Assembly: GCF_000519185.1 (NCBI RefSeq)
Contig: NZ_JAFA01000064.1
Location: 193 to 36,148, forward strand
DNA from: Paraburkholderia nodosa DSM 21604
GTDB taxonomy: Bacteria; Pseudomonadota; Gammaproteobacteria; Burkholderiales; Burkholderiaceae
Direction: 5' to 3'
Length of the DNA: 35,956 bases
The position numbers were made by a program, and so were the translations under genes. The notes below the pieces were generated by a model. The model made no database searches. It was not told the DNA's origin and worked only from the letters and a program-made list of their open reading frames with translations. Of this stretch, positions 32,997-35,956 are shown one piece after another. The number at the start of each line of letters is the position of its first letter. The stretch's first letter is position 1.

Positions 32997-34697
32997 TCAG
33001 CTGGCAACTGCGGGGACCGCTTTCGGTTCAACGTGAACACGGCTCTGAACCACGCGGAAGCGGTTCGCCACGAAGGCGGCGTCGGCGAGCGCAGCGTTTG
33101 CCGCGGGGTTCGCGCCGGTGCCGTGGAAGTCCGAGAACGCCGCCGACTGGTTCACGAACACGCCGCCCGTGAGGTTGATCGAGAGCGCCACGCCGCCGGT
33201 GATGGCGGCTTCGTGCGCGGCTTCGATCACGGCGTCGTCCGTGCTGTAGACGGAAAGCGTGAGCGCGCCGTGGTCGCGCGCGGTCTCGCCGGCCAGCTTG
33301 AGCGAATGGGCCGTCGAATCCGTGGCGATCACGAACGAGATCGGGCCGAACCATTCGCGCGTGAACTGGGCGGCGTCGCGGGCTGCGTCGAGCGAAAGCA
33401 CGAGCGGCGTGCGCACGCGTGCGCCGGCGAACTGCGGGTGTTCGAGCGTCTGGCTCTCTGCGAGCACGGTGCCGAGCTTGCGGGCTTCGTCGATGCGAGC
33501 CGTCACGCCTTCGTTCTGGATCGCGCCGAGCACTTCGACGGCGCGCGCCGGATCGGCGACGAACTTTTGCACCGCGCCGGCAATCGCCTGGGCGACGGCC
33601 TCGAAGCTCACCGGGCCTTCAGCGGTGCGGATGCCGTCGCGCGGCACGTAGATGTTCTGCGGGGCCGTGCACATCTGGCCCGAGTAAAGGGACAGCGAGA
33701 ACGCGATGTTGCGGGCGACGGCCTTCAGGTCGTCCGCGGAGTCGATCACGATCTGGTTCACGCCGGCCTTTTCCGTGTAGACCTGCGCCTGATGCGCATT
33801 GCGCTCGAGCCAGTCGCCGTTTTGCGTGCTGCCCGTGAAGTCGATCAGCTTGATCTCGGGGCGCAGTGCGAGTTGCTGCACGAGTGCGCCGTCGTTGGGA
33901 TCGGTGGCGAGCAGCGTCACGACGTTCGGATCGAAGCCGGCTTCGCGCAGCACGTCACGCGCAATGCGCACGGTGATCGCGAGCGGCAGGATTGCGCCCG
34001 GGTGCGGCTTGACGATGACCGTGTTGCCCGTCGCCAGATCGGCGAAAAGGCCGGGGTAGCCGTTCCAGGTCGGGAACGTACAGCAGCCGAGCACGAGGCC
34101 GGTGCCGCGCGGCACGATGGTGAAGCGCTTTTGCATCGCCAGGGGCGGGTTCTTGCCCTGCGGCTTTTCCCAGTGCGCGTCGGCGGGAATGCGGCGCAGC
34201 TGGTCGTAGGCGTAGGTGACGGCTTCGAGCGCGCGGTCCTGAGCGTGCGGGCCGCCGGCCTGGAAGGCCATCATGAACGCCTGGCCGGTCGTGTGCATCA
34301 CGCTGAAGGCGATCTCGAAGCTCGCGCGGTTCAAGCGCTCGAGGATCTCGAGGCTCACACCTGCCCATGCTTGCGGGCCGGCGGCGCGCCAGTCGCGCTG
34401 GGCTTGCTGCGCGGCTTCGATCAACTGGTCCGGCGTCGACTTCGGATAGCGCGCGCCGAGCGCAAAGCCAAACGGCGAGGCCTCGCTGCCGACGGTTTCG
34501 CCTGTCGACGGCTGGTCGAGTTCGAAGGTGCGATTCAGGTGGGCCTTGAACGCGCCTTCGCCATCTGCGCTAGCGGTTTCCCCGTACACTTTGGGGCTAG
34601 GCATTTCGGCGAACGGGCTCCAATAGCCGCGGGTCTCGATGGCGGCAAGCGCTTTTTGAAGCGCGCCCTCATGCTTGGCGAACAGCGAATGTGTCAT
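32997..34697 (-). CDS. paaZ: Oxepin-CoA pathway aldehyde dehydrogenase (PaaN/PaaZ type, no hydratase domain)
   Basis: A 566-residue aldehyde dehydrogenase-fold protein that oxidises the semialdehyde formed on ring opening in phenylacetate degradation. The catalytic Cys343 lies in LYSGQMCTAPQNIYVPRDG, the general-base Glu309 in VYTEKAGVNQIVID, and the nucleotide-binding loop FTGST at 287-291; an N-terminal extension of about 110 residues precedes the core. E. coli PaaZ (about 680 residues) is fused to a MaoC-type hydratase that opens the ring; that domain is absent here, so hydrolysis must come from a separate protein. Some annotations call this form PaaN. It leads the minus-strand operon paaZ-J-G-I-K and is divergent from paaF across a PaaR-like palindrome. 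Confidence 0.92.
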   Translation of the reverse strand: MTHSLFAKHEGALQKALAAIETRGYWSPFAEMPSPKVYGETASADGEGAFKAHLNRTFELDQPSTGETVGSEASPFGFALGARYPKSTPDQLIEAAQQAQRDWRAAGPQAWAGVSLEILERLNRASFEIAFSVMHTTGQAFMMAFQAGGPHAQDRALEAVTYAYDQLRRIPADAHWEKPQGKNPPLAMQKRFTIVPRGTGLVLGCCTFPTWNGYPGLFADLATGNTVIVKPHPGAILPLAITVRIARDVLREAGFDPNVVTLLATDPNDGALVQQLALRPEIKLIDFTGSTQNGDWLERNAHQAQVYTEKAGVNQIVIDSADDLKAVARNIAFSLSLYSGQMCTAPQNIYVPRDGIRTAEGPVSFEAVAQAIAGAVQKFVADPARAVEVLGAIQNEGVTARIDEARKLGTVLAESQTLEHPQFAGARVRTPLVLSLDAARDAAQFTREWFGPISFVIATDSTAHSLKLAGETARDHGALTLSVYSTDDAVIEAAHEAAITGGVALSINLTGGVFVNQSAAFSDFHGTGANPAANAALADAAFVANRFRVVQSRVHVEPKAVPAVAS

Positions 34698-34745
34698 GGC
34701 TCAACGTTGATTGAGAGGTTGGACAGGGCCCGTGCCAATTAATTG

Positions 34746-34759
34746 ACCGACCGGTTGGT
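34746..34759. promoter_or_regulatory. PaaR-type (TetR family) operator in the paaF/paaZ divergent region
   Basis: ACCGACCGGTTGGT is a 14-bp palindrome with one mismatch, of the ACCGACCGGTCGGT type associated with the TetR-family repressor PaaR in beta-proteobacteria. It overlaps TTGACC (34743-34748), a possible -35 for paaF, and lies 49 bases upstream of paaZ, so one protein could block both directions. The palindrome is seen; the regulator is inferred from known biology. A further palindrome, TCAACGTTGA, sits at 34701-34710 next to the paaZ start. Confidence 0.75.
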
Positions 34760-34835
34760 TGGCCAATGTTAGCATTAGTCAAAGTTCGGCGTAAAAAATT
34801 TTTTTGGGGACTTTCTTTTGATGGAAGGAGGAGTT

Positions 34836-35612
34836 ATGGGGTACGAAAACATCCTGGTCGAGACGCGAGGCAAGGTCGGCCTGATCACGCTGAACCGGCC
34901 AAAAGCGCTCAATGCGCTAAACGATGCGCTCATGGACGAACTGGGCGCGGCACTCAAGGCGTTCGACGCCGATGAGGGCGTTGGCGCGATCGTCATCACC
35001 GGTAGCGAAAAGGCGTTCGCCGCGGGCGCGGACATCGGGATGATGGCGAGCTACACCTTCATGGATGTGTACAAAGGCGACTACATCACGCGCAACTGGG
35101 AAACGATCCGCTCGATTCGCAAGCCCATCATCGCTGCGGTCGCGGGCTTCGCGCTCGGCGGCGGCTGCGAACTGGCCATGATGTGCGACATGATTTTCGC
35201 CGCCGATACGGCGAAGTTCGGCCAGCCCGAGATCAAGCTGGGCGTGATTCCGGGTGCGGGCGGTACGCAGCGTCTGCCGCGCGCGGTGTCGAAAGCGAAG
35301 GCGATGGACCTGTGCCTGACTGCGCGGATGATGGGCGCGGAAGAGGCGGAGCGCGCCGGGCTCGTATCGCGGGTGATTCCTGCGGCAGAGTTGCTGAGCG
35401 AAACGCTGGCCGCGGCGGCGACCATCTGCGAATTCTCGTTGCCCGCCGTGATGATGGCGAAGGAGTCGGTGAATCGCGCCTACGAGACGACGCTTGCTGA
35501 AGGCGTGCACTTCGAGCGCCGGCTGTTCCATTCGCTCTTCGCTTCGGAAGATCAAAAGGAAGGGATGGCGGCCTTCGTCGAGAAGCGCAAGCCCGCGTTC
35601 AAGAACAAGTAA
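34836..35612 (+). CDS. paaF: 2,3-dehydroadipyl-CoA hydratase PaaF (enoyl-CoA hydratase)
   Basis: PaaF hydrates 2,3-dehydroadipyl-CoA in the lower, beta-oxidation part of phenylacetate degradation. The 258-residue crotonase has both catalytic glutamates: Glu112 (ALGGGCELAMMCD) and Glu132 (FGQPEIKLGVIPGAGGTQRLPR), matching Glu144 and Glu164 of the classic hydratase, and the FAAGADI oxyanion strand. The ATG at 34836 has a near-perfect AAGGAGGAG just upstream; an ATG at 34818 would precede that site and is rejected. It is alone on the plus strand, divergent from paaZ, and ends in a hairpin. Confidence 0.95.
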   Translation: MGYENILVETRGKVGLITLNRPKALNALNDALMDELGAALKAFDADEGVGAIVITGSEKAFAAGADIGMMASYTFMDVYKGDYITRNWETIRSIRKPIIAAVAGFALGGGCELAMMCDMIFAADTAKFGQPEIKLGVIPGAGGTQRLPRAVSKAKAMDLCLTARMMGAEEAERAGLVSRVIPAAELLSETLAAAATICEFSLPAVMMAKESVNRAYETTLAEGVHFERRLFHSLFASEDQKEGMAAFVEKRKPAFKNK

Positions 35613-35621
35613 TTGACTGGG

Positions 35622-35657
35622 AATTTCGATCGCCGGGAACGTCGATCGAAATTATTT
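35622..35657 (+). terminator. Terminator after paaF
   Basis: A perfect 11-bp stem AATTTCGATCG with a 10-base loop and its complement is followed by ATTTT, nine bases after the paaF stop. It is AU-rich and so of medium strength. Confidence 0.7.
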
Positions 35658-35668
35658 TCGCCACCCCC

Positions 35669-35697
35669 TTGCACAGCGCTGGCGGGGGCGATAAGAT
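35669..35697 (+). promoter_or_regulatory. Upstream sigma70-like promoter
   Basis: TTGCAC and TAAGAT are spaced exactly 17 bases apart. The -10 lies inside a GGGGGCGA/TCGCCCCC inverted repeat (35684-35705). A transcript would start near 35704, about 140 bases upstream of the rrn-type promoter start. It may be an accessory rrn promoter or drive a short RNA; I found no gene for it. Confidence 0.5.
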
Positions 35698-35808
35698 TCG
35701 CCCCCTTCGCAGTTCGATGTCTCTGACATCAGGGCAGCGAAGGCCGCCGCGGAAACCGGCGGACGCAGGAGTCGGCAGCTTTTTTAAGCGGTGAGCGAAA
35801 AAAAGGGG

Positions 35809-35837
35809 TTGACGAAGCGAAAAAGATTCTTCATAAT
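35809..35837 (+). promoter_or_regulatory. rRNA operon promoter
   Basis: TTGACG and CATAAT are spaced 17 bases apart, each one base from consensus, with A/T tracts upstream (35779-35804) that can act as an UP element. Together with the leader that follows, this resembles Burkholderia rrn promoters. The start would be near 35844. Confidence 0.85.
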
Positions 35838-35843
35838 CTCGTT

Positions 35844-35956
35844 TCTCTGCTGCTGACGCAGCAACGCAGAAGGAAGCCGGTAGTTAGGTGGTTTTAACGG
35901 CGACTTCGCGATCGATCTTTAAAAATTTACAGCCGATAAGTGTGGGCGCTTGATGC
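35844..35956 (+). ncRNA. Leader of a probable 16S-23S-5S rRNA operon (cut by window end)
   Basis: The segment has an early TGCTGC-TGAC-GCAGCA hairpin (35848-35863), then GATCTTTAAAAATTTACAG (from 35913), which resembles the boxA-containing rrn leader, and CCGATAAGTGTGGGCGCTTGATGC at the very end, as I recall from Burkholderia pre-16S leaders. The 16S gene itself must begin beyond the window. Identification rests on memory of these leaders and on promoter strength. Confidence 0.75.

Noticed and set aside
35913..35956. Start of the 16S rRNA gene itself
   Set aside because: The segment fits the pre-16S leader; the conserved 16S 5' end is not reached before the window ends.

Overview
The window looks like a chromosomal core segment of a Burkholderiaceae bacterium, most likely Paraburkholderia, Burkholderia or a close relative. 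The composition is GC-rich with long antisense open frames. Gene blocks point the same way: hemA-prfA-prmC-grxD-ubiX, rpe-gph-trpEGDC and paaF/paaZJGIK (the last is an arrangement described in Burkholderia cenocepacia). The rrn-type promoter and leader at the right edge also fits. I saw no insertion sequence, prophage, CRISPR array or tRNA gene. This assignment is inference from gene content; no search was run.

Layout, left to right. 1-483: tail of an APC-type permease, closed by a bidirectional terminator. 605-6154 (minus): a DODA-type dioxygenase, then, read in transcription order, hemA-prfA-prmC-grxD-ubiX (tetrapyrrole entry, translation termination, Fe-S trafficking, flavin prenylation). 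6182-7382: a winged-helix response regulator that lacks its phospho-acceptor Asp, divergent from a small membrane protein. Direct repeats and a hairpin that could hide a ribosome binding site lie between them. 7462-9943 (plus): an M24 aminopeptidase P and a HAD phosphatase. 9970-14070 (minus): an AsmA/DUF748-like protein and the pair ychF-ettA. 14353-19155 (plus): a UbiH-family hydroxylase with a possible leaderless start, dsbC, an M61 peptidase and azoR. 19268-26858 (minus): rpe-gph, a trp leader with attenuator, trpE-trpG-trpD-trpC, a CYTH triphosphatase and ung. 27076-28864: apaG, a tiny membrane protein and mltA. 28950-35612: phenylacetate catabolism, with paaZ-paaJ-paaG-paaI-paaK on the minus strand and paaF divergent behind a PaaR-like palindrome. 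35669-35956: two tandem sigma70-like promoters and the start of a probable rRNA operon leader.

The most informative observations are four. (1) An unlisted 24-codon leader peptide with three Trp codons sits directly before a hairpin plus U-tract upstream of trpE, which forms a complete classical attenuator. (2) The uracil-DNA glycosylase carries an N-terminal extension of about 80 residues with two pentapeptides (QASLF and QITIF) that resemble bacterial beta-clamp binding motifs. (3) The response regulator is a pseudo-receiver, and candidate binding repeats are present in its divergent intergenic region. (4) The trp operon appears to run on into a CYTH phosphohydrolase and ung. Most other genes are conserved housekeeping or catabolic genes whose family motifs are intact.
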